Origin: Nitrospirae bacterium GWC2_56_14
GTDB lineage: Bacteria > Nitrospirota > UBA9217
Assembly: GCA_001803705.1 (NCBI GenBank)
Contig: MHDY01000048.1
Location: forward strand, 1,837 to 7,080
Length of the DNA stretch: 5,244 nt
Reading direction: 5' to 3'
Part shown: one piece after another, positions 1 through 5,244 of the stretch
Layout: the number at the start of each line of letters is the position of its first letter
How positions within the stretch are numbered: the first letter of the stretch is position 1
Program-made: the position numbers and the translations under genes
The notes under the pieces: model-generated
Seen by the model: only the letters and a program-made list of their open reading frames with translations
Told to the model about the DNA's origin: nothing
Databases searched by the model: none

Positions 1-983
1 GATTTTTTAAAAGCGATAGAGACCGTGGCGGAGGAGGACCATTCAATGCCGTTCATCTGCTTCGCAAGGGTCCCATCGAAGCCCTTGACCATCTCCGCTG
101 CATCATAGGCAGCCGCTCCGATCATGACAAAATCGGCATCCAGTGACTTGCCGTTCTCAAGGACAACCGTATAACCCTTTCCCCTCGGCTCGACGGTCTT
201 GACCCCGGCCCCGAGCCTGATGGAGTCCTTGCCGATGTATTCAACGCACGCCTCTGACAGGGTCTGCATGCCGTTCTTGAAGCTCATGAAATAGGTCATC
301 TTCGGCGCGCCAGGTTTGGGCGGAGGTCCGGAGAGCGTTGCGTGGGGCCGGCTCTTCATGGCGGAGATCATGCCGTGGATGAGGCTGCCGCTTTTCTGCT
401 CCATCTGGACAAAGCGCGGGAAGGTGGCGAGCACGCTCATGTTGTCGGGGTTCGAGGTATGGATGCCGGCAACAAGGGGTTCGGCGATCTTTTCCAGGCA
501 TTCCCGACCGAGGCGGCGCGTGACAAAGGACGCAAGACTTTCGTCATCCGTGTTCTTGCGCTTCGGCATGAAGATCTCCAGGCCCATGCGCATCTTGCCG
601 GGCCAGGAGATGAGGCTTGATTTCGCCATGGGCATGAACATGGTCGGCACCATGAGCATCACGCCTTCAGGCAGGGAGTGGAGCTTCTTCCGGGAATAGA
701 TGAAGGTCCCCTTGTGCTCGTCGTTCGACGGCAGCATCTCCGGCTCCAGGCCGAGGTGCCGCGCGAGGTTGACGCTCCAGACCTTTTCCGGCAGAAAGCT
801 GTCGGGCCCGGCTTCGATCAGGAACTGTCCCTGTTTTTCCGTAAGGATCTTGCCGCCGATCCGGTTGTTCTTTTCGAGCAGCAGCACCTCAACGGTCTTG
901 CCATGTGCCTTGGCTCCGGCCTTCAAGTGCACCGCAGCTGCCAGACCGGCGATGCCGCCGCCTATAACGATTATTTTGGGCAT
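1..983 (-). CDS. hemY: Protoporphyrinogen/coproporphyrinogen oxidase HemY (HemG), 3' end outside the window
   Basis: FAD-dependent oxidase that takes six electrons from the porphyrinogen ring late in heme synthesis, normally using oxygen. I translated the minus strand from the ATG at 981-983: 327 complete codons without a stop, out of roughly 460-470 expected, so the C-terminal third is missing. Residues 4-13 form the FAD-binding Rossmann motif (IIVIGGGIAG). E37 ends the second strand and is followed by R41-IGGK. EAGPDSF at 57-63 and DESLASFVTRRLG at 147-159, followed by EPLVAGI, are typical of the HemY-type PPO family. AGAGGTG lies six bases before the start and fixes it. hemH lies 249 bases upstream on the same strand, so hemY may be the last gene of a hemEHY operon or may have its own promoter. 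Whether it acts on protoporphyrinogen or coproporphyrinogen cannot be read from this part. The family call is very secure. Confidence 0.96.
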   Translation of the reverse strand, partial: MPKIIVIGGGIAGLAAAVHLKAGAKAHGKTVEVLLLEKNNRIGGKILTEKQGQFLIEAGPDSFLPEKVWSVNLARHLGLEPEMLPSNDEHKGTFIYSRKKLHSLPEGVMLMVPTMFMPMAKSSLISWPGKMRMGLEIFMPKRKNTDDESLASFVTRRLGRECLEKIAEPLVAGIHTSNPDNMSVLATFPRFVQMEQKSGSLIHGMISAMKSRPHATLSGPPPKPGAPKMTYFMSFKNGMQTLSEACVEYIGKDSIRLGAGVKTVEPRGKGYTVVLENGKSLDADFVMIGAAAYDAAEMVKGFDGTLAKQMNGIEWSSSATVSIAFKK

Positions 984-1033
984 GTTGGACACCTCTTTAG
1001 GAATAAAATTCTACTTAAAACGGCAAGAGTATT

Positions 1034-1132
1034 TCTCGCAAAGGACGCTAAGCTCGCAAAGAAAAGCAAATCCTACGGGTTAACAACCAGAACTTAACGA
1101 TTTCCTTTGCGTCCTTTGCGGGCTTTGCGAGA
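1034..1132. repeat. Intergenic hairpin made of 9-base-period CGCAAAG units
   Basis: The left arm (1034-1061) holds the heptamer CGCAAAG at 1037 and 1055 with a one-base variant CGCTAAG at 1046. The right arm (1105-1132) holds the complement CTTTGCG at 1105, 1114 and 1123. Units in both arms start exactly nine bases apart, with two variable bases between them. Unit cores pair across the arms, and TCT/AGA closes the base; about 23 of 28 positions match, and the mismatches fall almost only in the variable dinucleotides. The loop is about 43 bases, part of which can extend the stem (AAATC at 1068-1072 with GATTT at 1099-1103). The element sits between hemH and hemY. There is no T-run after it on the minus strand, so it is not a standard intrinsic terminator. 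Similar CTTTGCG-type intergenic repeats are, to my knowledge, common in environmental bacterial genomes. Confidence 0.8.
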
Positions 1133-1231
1133 GACGCCTTTTGATTCGACTTATCAGGGTTAGGAGTTAATGGAGCTACCATGGCAACTGAAGCACGGAC
1201 GGAACACTTAAATTCAGTTTCTTCGTAATAG
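1133..1231. other. Remainder of the hemH-hemY spacer, no gene seen
   Basis: Between the hemH stop codon and the 9-base-period hairpin there is no credible ORF, no RNA gene and no terminator stem with a T-run on the minus strand. The stretch AGGGTTA then GGAGTTA at 1158-1171 resembles units of the two heptad repeats elsewhere in this window, but it is too short to call a repeat. Confidence 0.4.
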
Positions 1232-1237
1232 ATTATA
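1232..1237 (-). promoter_or_regulatory. Possible -10 box overlapping the hemH stop codon
   Basis: The minus strand reads TATAAT exactly, overlapping the TAA stop of hemH. The best upstream element, TTGGCG, lies 19 bases away, which is a poor -35 with long spacing. It could drive hemY separately from hemEH, with a leader of about 240 bases containing the 9-base-period hairpin. This rests on one hexamer in an AT-rich spot, so it may be chance. Confidence 0.2.
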
Positions 1238-2132
1238 GCGCTTTTTTTACCACGTCCGCCAACGCTCTGATGAAAAGCAGCGAAGTGTTGAGCGATTGGG
1301 CACGTTCAAATGAGATCCCAAGGCTTGCGGCATGCTTCCGGTGAACGATGTCGATATCGTACAGGGTCTCCATGTGGTCGCAAGTGAAGCCGATGGGAAC
1401 TTCAAGGACCGCCTTGTGGCCTTCTTGCGCGAGTTTGTCCAGGGTCGGCTCCACCTCGGGTTCGATCCAGGGTTCGGTCGCGCGCGCCCCCTTGCTCTGC
1501 CAGGCAATGCGCCATTCCCGGACCCCTGATTTTGCAGCGACCAGCCCGACGGTCTCCTCGATCTGCTTTTTATAGGGATCTCCGGCAGTAATATAGCGGA
1601 CTGGGATGCTGTGGCTGGTGAAGATAACGATGACGCTATTACGTGTTGCTGCCGGGAACATTGCGAGCCCGGCAATTACTTTTTCGACCCAGGCGTCGAT
1701 GAAGAGAGGATTGTTATGCCAGCTGGGGATGAAGAGGGGGCAGGTCCCACCGCTTCCTAATCCATCGCACGCGTTTTTATAAGCACCCGTTGTTACCTCT
1801 GTTGAGAAGGGGGACATGGAAAGGGCGATAACGCGCTGTGCGCCATCAGTGATGGCCTTATCAAACGATTCGGCGACGGTCGGGTTTGAGTACCGGAAAC
1901 CCTCGTAGGCGCGAAAGCCGCTGCCCAGTTGTTTTTTCAGGGCATGAGCTTGCGCTTGAACAAGCTCGGGCAGCGGGGACTTGCCGCCGATCAATTTATA
2001 GCGTTCGATCACTGCCGAAACAACCGGAGGAGGGGCCGGCCGGCCCATGAAAGCGGCTATAAACGGGCCGACCTCGTCAAGCGACCGAGGCCCGCCCAGG
2101 GCGATAAGTATGATGGCTGTTTGGTTGGACAT
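1233..2132 (-). CDS. hemH: Ferrochelatase
   Basis: Inserts ferrous iron into the porphyrin ring at the end of heme synthesis; soluble or membrane-associated. The product is 299 residues, about the length of the single-domain bacterial enzymes (around 310), with no extra C-terminal iron-sulfur or membrane extension. Visible family motifs in order: ILIALGGP near residues 8-15, YKLIGGKSPL at 45-54, GFRYSNP at 78-84, SMSPFS at 105-110, FTSHSIP at 171-177 with the presumed metal-site H174, and the signature GFTCDHMETLYDID at 248-261 with the presumed catalytic E255. The start is fixed by homology, since LGGP is always close to the N terminus. No Shine-Dalgarno precedes it: CTTCCC is directly upstream and a repeat hairpin begins six bases away. 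hemE ends 84 bases upstream. The LGGP form of the N-terminal motif differs from the AYGTP form of Bacillus coproporphyrin ferrochelatase, a hint but not proof of protoporphyrin use. Confidence 0.97.
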   Translation of the reverse strand: MSNQTAIILIALGGPRSLDEVGPFIAAFMGRPAPPPVVSAVIERYKLIGGKSPLPELVQAQAHALKKQLGSGFRAYEGFRYSNPTVAESFDKAITDGAQRVIALSMSPFSTEVTTGAYKNACDGLGSGGTCPLFIPSWHNNPLFIDAWVEKVIAGLAMFPAATRNSVIVIFTSHSIPVRYITAGDPYKKQIEETVGLVAAKSGVREWRIAWQSKGARATEPWIEPEVEPTLDKLAQEGHKAVLEVPIGFTCDHMETLYDIDIVHRKHAASLGISFERAQSLNTSLLFIRALADVVKKAL

Positions 2133-2138
2133 GGGAAG

Positions 2139-2208
2139 TCAGGGTACAGGGTTCGGGGTCCTGGAAATTCCTTAAGCCTGGACCCTGGCTACTGGACCCT
2201 GACCCCTG
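2139..2208. repeat. Heptad-repeat hairpin between hemE and hemH
   Basis: The left arm (2139-2164) contains three adjacent 7-base units on the plus strand: AGGGTAC at 2141, AGGGTTC at 2148 and GGGGTCC at 2155. The right arm runs in the opposite sense, also with 7-base units: GGACCCT at 2180, a variant GGCTACT at 2187, GGACCCT at 2194 and GACCCCT at 2201. Arms 2139-2164 and 2177-2202 match at 19 of 26 positions when inverted, around a 12-base loop (2165-2176) that on the minus strand reads CTTAAGGAATTT. The element fills nearly the whole 84-base spacer, from close to the hemE stop codon to six bases before the hemH ATG. There is no T-run on the minus strand, so it is not a classical terminator. 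The structure is seen directly; any function is inference. Confidence 0.8.
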
Positions 2209-2216
2209 CCACTACC

Positions 2217-3248
2217 CTATCTTTTACTCATTTCATGCGTCGCATTGATGAACTCTGCGGCATGGTCGAGCGCGGTCTGCTGCAGGATGCCGTGGCCCAG
2301 GTTCATGATATGACCGTTCCTGCCTGCTGCGCGGTCGAGGATCTCTTTAGTACGCTTCCGGATGAACTCTTTTGTTCCGAAGAGGCTGATGGGGTCGATG
2401 TTGCCCTGCACGCCCTTGTTGTGCCCAACGCGGTTCCAGGCCTCATCAAGGTTGCAGCGCCAGTCGAGTCCGATCACGTCGCCGCCTGCCTCGGACACCA
2501 TTTCGAGGAGGTGTGTCGCGCCATTGGCGAAGTGGATGAGCGGCACGGTTTTTTTGATGCCGGCGATCACATTCTTCTGGTGGGGCAGCACGAACTCGCG
2601 GTAGTCGGCCGGTCCGAGGGCGCCGACCCAGGAGTCGAAGAGCTGGACGACCTGGACGCCGGCGTCGATCTGGGCATCCATATAATTGATGATGACCGCG
2701 GTGAGATGCTCCATAAGCTTGTGCCAGGCCTTCGGTTCAGCGAACATCATGGCCTTGGCATGCTCGTAGTTTCGCGATCCGCCGCCTTCGATCATGTACG
2801 AGGCGAGGGTGAAGGGTGCGCCGGAAAAGCCGATGAGCGGCACCTTGCCGTTCAGCTCCTTCAGCACCATCTTGATGGCGGTCATGAGGTAGTCGATGGA
2901 CTTTGCCGAATCGATCAGTTTGAGTTTCTCCACATCCGCCAGGGTGCGCACGGGGTTATGGATCACCGGTCCTTCGCCCTTGGCAAACTCGAGGTCGATG
3001 CCCATGGGTTCGAGCGGCAGCAAAATGTCGGCGAAGATGATGGCGGCATCGATCTCGAAGCGTCGTACCGGCTGGACCGTTACTTCGGCCGCAAGCTCCG
3101 GAGTTTTACACATTTCGAGGAAGGTATGCTTTGCCCGGATCTCGCGGTACTCCGGCAGATAGCGGCCTGCCTGGCGCATCATCCATACGGGGGTGCAGTC
3201 AACGGGTTCGCGTCTGCATGCCTTTAAAAACCTGTCTGCTCTGGACAT
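2217..3248 (-). CDS. hemE: Uroporphyrinogen decarboxylase
   Basis: Removes the four acetate carboxyl groups of uroporphyrinogen III to give coproporphyrinogen III, without a cofactor, in the cytoplasm. The product has 343 residues, the usual length (about 340-355). Both family signatures are present: PVWMMRQAGRYLPEYR at 20-35 with the substrate-binding arginines R25 and R29, and GFSGAPFT at 140-147. D74 in IIFADILLP matches the pyrrole-binding catalytic aspartate of the family. Y151, S206 in FDSW and H319 in NLGHGI match other active-site positions. The start is supported by GAGGAG at 3256-3261, seven bases before the ATG, and by a TIM-barrel N terminus of normal length. A sigma70-like promoter lies just upstream, so hemE is probably the first gene of a hemE-hemH(-hemY) unit. 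Its TAG stop adjoins the following heptad-repeat element. The call is secure. Confidence 0.98.
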   Translation of the reverse strand: MSRADRFLKACRREPVDCTPVWMMRQAGRYLPEYREIRAKHTFLEMCKTPELAAEVTVQPVRRFEIDAAIIFADILLPLEPMGIDLEFAKGEGPVIHNPVRTLADVEKLKLIDSAKSIDYLMTAIKMVLKELNGKVPLIGFSGAPFTLASYMIEGGGSRNYEHAKAMMFAEPKAWHKLMEHLTAVIINYMDAQIDAGVQVVQLFDSWVGALGPADYREFVLPHQKNVIAGIKKTVPLIHFANGATHLLEMVSEAGGDVIGLDWRCNLDEAWNRVGHNKGVQGNIDPISLFGTKEFIRKRTKEILDRAAGRNGHIMNLGHGILQQTALDHAAEFINATHEMSKR

Positions 3249-3302
3249 CGGTGGTCTCCTCTACTGGCGGGAAAAGTAAGTATGCCGTTGCTGCAAGGCC
3301 AC

Positions 3303-3331
3303 ATAATAGTATTTTATCAGGTAAAACTCAA
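3303..3331 (-). promoter_or_regulatory. Sigma70-like promoter for hemE
   Basis: On the minus strand a -35 element TTGAGT (3326-3331, 4 of 6 consensus bases) and a -10 element TATTAT (3303-3308, 5 of 6) are separated by exactly 17 bases. Transcription would begin near 3296, giving a leader of about 48 bases before the hemE ATG. A second overlapping option is an extended -10, TGATAAAAT, inside the spacer. The plus-strand stretch ATAATA-GTA-TTTTAT over the -10 is an imperfect dyad (5 of 6) that could be an operator, but it does not fit a Fur box in spacing. This is the only intergenic gap without a repeat hairpin. Confidence 0.5.
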
Positions 3332-3364
3332 GGGATTTTTGTGGTTCCGGGGCAGCGGAAGGGG

Positions 3365-4132
3365 CTAATCCTTCCTCCGGAACGACAACGCCGCGAGGGA
3401 AAGCATGACCACAGAAACTGCGGCCACGATCAGCAGATCAACCGCCAGGGGAAATTCCGGCCCCAGCGGGGGAGTGCCGTTTTTGAGCAGCATGTGCTTA
3501 AAGGCGTCGATGCCGTAGGTGAGCGGATTGATATGCGTCAAATGCCGGAGCGCAGGCGGCATGGACGAGACCGGATACATGGCCCCGGACAGGAAGAACA
3601 TGGGCATGACGAGAAAGTTCATGATGATGTTAAAGCCGTCGAACGAAGTGAGCCGCGCGGCAATGAGGATCCCCATGGAAGTGATGCAGAACGAGACGAG
3701 GATCGAAACTGCCGTGACCTCCATGAACTGCATGAGCGTGAGGTGAATGCCGAGAAAGGGGGTGAGGACGAGGATGATGATCGCCTGGGCCACCGATAGC
3801 AACGTGCCCGAGAGCGCCTTGCCGATGACGATCGAGAGCCTCGATATGGGGGCCACGAGCATTTCCTTCATGAAGCCGAACTCCCGGTCCCAGACGATCG
3901 AGATGGACGAGAAGATCGAAGAAAAGAGGATGGTCATGCCGATCATGCCCGGAAAAATGAACTGAAGATAGGAAAACCCCGCCTGGGGCCTGATGAGCGA
4001 GTTCATGCCGTTGCCGACCACGAAAAGCCAGAGCACGGGCCGGGCCAGGGTGCCGAGGAGCCGGCTTTTTTCGCGGAAGAACTTTTTGAACTCCCGCAAA
4101 CAGATGACGTAAACAGGCCTCCACTGGATCAT
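3365..4132 (-). CDS. ABC-2 type exporter permease, DrrB-like
   Basis: Membrane subunit of an export-type ABC transporter, working with the ATPase encoded just upstream. The 255 residues give about six hydrophobic segments, near 28-44, 57-79, 108-130, 135-158, 168-187 and 230-249, with a basic cytoplasmic N-terminal stretch (KKFFREKSR). Family motifs are WDREFGFMKEMLVAPISR at 81-98, the conserved cytoplasmic coupling region, and the ABC-2 signature around PMFFLSGAMYPVSSMP at 177-192 followed by INPLTYGIDAFKHM. The ATG overlaps the ATPase stop as ATGA, and GGAGG at 4141-4145 sits eight bases upstream, so the start is secure and the two genes are translated together. The substrate is unknown: the family exports drugs, lipids, polysaccharides or ions, and the motifs do not discriminate. 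No terminator is visible in the 116 bases before hemE, so read-through into the heme genes is possible. Confidence 0.93.
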   Translation of the reverse strand: MIQWRPVYVICLREFKKFFREKSRLLGTLARPVLWLFVVGNGMNSLIRPQAGFSYLQFIFPGMIGMTILFSSIFSSISIVWDREFGFMKEMLVAPISRLSIVIGKALSGTLLSVAQAIIILVLTPFLGIHLTLMQFMEVTAVSILVSFCITSMGILIAARLTSFDGFNIIMNFLVMPMFFLSGAMYPVSSMPPALRHLTHINPLTYGIDAFKHMLLKNGTPPLGPEFPLAVDLLIVAAVSVVMLSLAALSFRRKD

Positions 4133-5112
4133 CGCTGGGCCCTCCGGTGGCTGCGGACGAACTCGCGCGTGACCTCTTTGTTGTCCCGGGGCCCTTCGTC
4201 CCTGATGGTCCTGCCCGTAAGCCTGAGAAAGACATCGTTCAAGGTCGGCTTCTTGAGCCCCACGGACAGGGTCGTCACCGATAATCCATGGATCAGCCTG
4301 GGAATGAGCTCATCGCCTTTTTCAGCTTCCAGCGAGAGGGCCCCGTTCTCTACCCGGGCTTCCACGCCAAAGGTTTTCTGAAGCTCCATTCGAGCGAGCT
4401 CATTGTCCGAGGTCACGAGCGTGATGACGTCGCCGTGCACCATCTCCTTGAGCCGGCCAGGCGTGTCCATGGCAATGATCCTGCCGTGGTCCATGATGGC
4501 GATGCGGTCGCAGTTCTCCGCTTCCTCCATATAGTGCGTGGTCATGAACACAGTGATCTTTTCTTTTTTTCTGAGCGTATTAATGAAGTCCCAGATAGTG
4601 TTCCGCGTCTGCGGGTCCAGGCCGATGGTCGGTTCATCCAGGAACAGCACGCGCGGATAATGGAGGAGCCCCCGGGCGATCTCGAGCCTGCGCTTCATGC
4701 CGCCCGAGAAATTCTTGATGAGGTCGTGCTTCCGGCTCTGGAGCTCGACCACGTTCAGCATCTCGTCGATCCGGCGCTCCGTAAGCGCACGGTCGAGATT
4801 ATAGAGATACGCGTGGAACTTCAGGTTCTCGTACGCCGTGAGTCCGGTATCGAGGGTCGTGTCCTGAAAGATGATGCCGATGGCGGTCCGGACCTCATCA
4901 GGGTTTTGGGCGCAATCGTTTCCCGCGATCGAGGCAGCGCCGGCCGTTGACGACAGGAGCGTGCAGAGGATGTTGATCGTCGTGGTCTTGCCTGCGCCGT
5001 TCGGTCCGAGAAATCCGAAGACCTCGCCTTCGTTCACGGAAAAGGAGATGTCGTCGACGGCAGTGAGGGTTTTGAATGTTTTAGTTAGGTTGTTAACAGT
5101 AATGATGGACAT
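4129..5112 (-). CDS. ABC exporter ATP-binding protein, DrrA-like
   Basis: Cytoplasmic ATPase that powers the ABC-2 permease encoded next to it. The 327 residues hold one complete nucleotide-binding domain: Walker A GPNGAGKTT at 36-44, Q-loop Q83, ABC signature FSGGM at 135-139, Walker B VLFLDE at 155-160, D-loop GLD at 164-166 and H-loop H193 in TTHYMEEAE. No catalytic residue is missing. The C-terminal part (about 225-306), ending in KKPTLNDVFLRLTGR, is the accessory domain typical of DrrA-type exporters (daunorubicin resistance) and is not found in plain importer ATPases. The ATG at 5110-5112 gives the usual N terminus (ITVNNLTKTF); no alternative start is nearby. No Shine-Dalgarno is seen. 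Instead TATAAT lies only ten bases upstream, suggesting a very short leader. The DrrA name marks the subfamily only and does not imply drug resistance. Confidence 0.95.
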   Translation of the reverse strand: MSIITVNNLTKTFKTLTAVDDISFSVNEGEVFGFLGPNGAGKTTTINILCTLLSSTAGAASIAGNDCAQNPDEVRTAIGIIFQDTTLDTGLTAYENLKFHAYLYNLDRALTERRIDEMLNVVELQSRKHDLIKNFSGGMKRRLEIARGLLHYPRVLFLDEPTIGLDPQTRNTIWDFINTLRKKEKITVFMTTHYMEEAENCDRIAIMDHGRIIAMDTPGRLKEMVHGDVITLVTSDNELARMELQKTFGVEARVENGALSLEAEKGDELIPRLIHGLSVTTLSVGLKKPTLNDVFLRLTGRTIRDEGPRDNKEVTREFVRSHRRAQR

Positions 5113-5122
5113 GATTTATGTG

Positions 5123-5128
5123 ATTATA
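5123..5128 (-). promoter_or_regulatory. Possible -10 box just before the ABC ATPase start
   Basis: The minus strand reads TATAAT, a full -10 consensus, ending ten bases before the ATG. Transcription would start about three or four bases before the codon, giving an almost leaderless mRNA, which agrees with the lack of a Shine-Dalgarno. No recognisable -35 is found at 16-18 bases: that region is occupied by the heptad hairpin. The call is tentative. Confidence 0.3.
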
Positions 5129-5190
5129 GCTCGTAGTTTGGAGCTCGTAGTTCGTAGTCACTCCGAACTCCCAACTCAAAACTCCCAACT
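5128..5190. repeat. Heptad-repeat near-palindrome upstream of the ABC operon
   Basis: The right arm (5160-5190) is made of tandem 7-base units on the plus strand: ACTCCGA at 5160, ACTCCCA at 5167, ACTCAAA at 5174, ACTCCCA at 5181, then ACT. The left arm (5128-5158) holds the inverted version, with CGTAGTT at 5132, a deviant unit TGGAGCT at 5139, CGTAGTT at 5146 and CGTAGTC at 5153. The arms match at 23 of 31 positions with a single base between them. The deviant third unit of each arm lies opposite the other, so the arms correspond unit by unit. It fills most of the 86-base spacer between the upstream gene end and the ABC ATPase. Precedent for such units exists in the short tandemly repeated heptamers (STRR) of cyanobacteria; I do not claim homology. 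Confidence 0.8.
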
Positions 5191-5198
5191 GGTGTAGC

Positions 5199-5244
5199 TC
5201 ACCACTCCATCCTATCCTTCGGCACATACCACTTGATGAAATTA
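5199..5244 (-). CDS. Probable C-terminal end of an unidentified upstream gene
   Basis: One minus-strand frame is open from the window edge to a TGA at 5199-5201 and ends in the residues NFIKWYVPKDRMEW. The composition looks like a genuine protein end, and a gene in this position would complete the tightly packed same-strand layout. Fourteen codons are too few to name a family, and an open frame this short can occur by chance. If real, it ends 86 bases before the ABC ATPase start. Confidence 0.4.
   Translation of the reverse strand, partial: NFIKWYVPKDRMEW

Noticed and set aside
1181..1228. A 15-codon plus-strand frame with GGAG before its ATG in the hemH-hemY spacer
   Set aside because: It is too short, has no distinctive composition and points against all neighbours. 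One purine-rich tetramer before an ATG is expected by chance.
1242..1248. Seven-base A-run (minus strand) near the hemH end as a programmed frameshift site
   Set aside because: The zero frame ends normally five codons later with an ordinary ferrochelatase length, so no frameshift is needed.
1929..3227. A 432-codon plus-strand open frame antisense to hemE and the start of hemH
   Set aside because: It lies across two secure minus-strand genes and a repeat, has no recognisable motif, and reads low-complexity His/Val/Asp-rich sequence expected from the complement of GC-rich coding DNA.
3303..3331. Fur box over the hemE promoter
   Set aside because: TGATAA and TTATG half-sites are present, but seven bases separate them instead of three, and the overall match to the Fur consensus is poor.
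3330..3385. Terminator after the permease gene (TTCC/GGAA stems near the stop codon)
   Set aside because: The stems are short, and on the minus strand they are followed by an A-run rather than a T-run, so they do not fit an intrinsic terminator for this operon.
3131..4950. Several long plus-strand open frames opposite the permease and ATPase genes
   Set aside because: They are shadows of genes with clear family motifs; their translations are rich in Arg, His, Glu and Asp without domains.
5128..5190. The short regular repeats as a CRISPR array
   Set aside because: Units are 7 bases with no spacers, and the arms are inverted. This is a tandem or palindromic repeat, not CRISPR.

Overview
The window is a compact minus-strand block of ordinary chromosomal genes from a GC-rich bacterium. 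In transcription order (right to left) it holds the possible last codons of an unknown gene, a DrrA-type ABC ATPase, its ABC-2 membrane partner, then hemE (uroporphyrinogen decarboxylase), hemH (ferrochelatase) and the first two thirds of hemY (protoporphyrinogen oxidase, also named hemG), which leaves the window at base 1. All five main genes are intact within the window and start with ATG. No rRNA, tRNA, transposase, CRISPR array, phage gene or plasmid origin was seen.

Layout. 5199-5244: C-terminal codons of a probable upstream gene. 5113-5198: spacer filled by a heptad-repeat hairpin, with a TATAAT box close to the next start codon. 4129-5112 and 3365-4132: a two-gene ABC exporter joined by a 4-base ATGA overlap. 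3249-3364: the only spacer without a repeat hairpin; it carries a good sigma70-like promoter for hemE. 2217-3248: hemE. 2133-2216: a second heptad-repeat hairpin reaching almost to the hemH start codon. 1233-2132: hemH. 984-1232: a 249-base spacer with a third hairpin built on a 9-base period. 1-983: hemY.

How the genes work together. HemE turns uroporphyrinogen III into coproporphyrinogen III. HemY and HemH oxidise the macrocycle and insert iron, so the cluster covers the end of heme synthesis except the coproporphyrinogen decarboxylation step (HemF/HemN), which is not here. The order hemE-hemH-hemY is the classic one of Bacillus subtilis and also occurs in diderms such as deltaproteobacteria. 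The ABC pair is an export-type system of unknown substrate; its position next to the heme genes does not prove a link.

Organism. Gene order, protein style and the low-complexity intergenic hairpins would fit an environmental diderm of the Desulfobacterota/Nitrospirota kind. This is a weak inference, not an identification.

The most unusual content is not a protein system. Three of the four intergenic gaps each hold a different imperfect hairpin made of short tandem units (7, 7 and 9 bases), and the two genes that start closest to such a hairpin (hemH and the ABC ATPase) lack a visible Shine-Dalgarno sequence. No clearly new protein system is visible.
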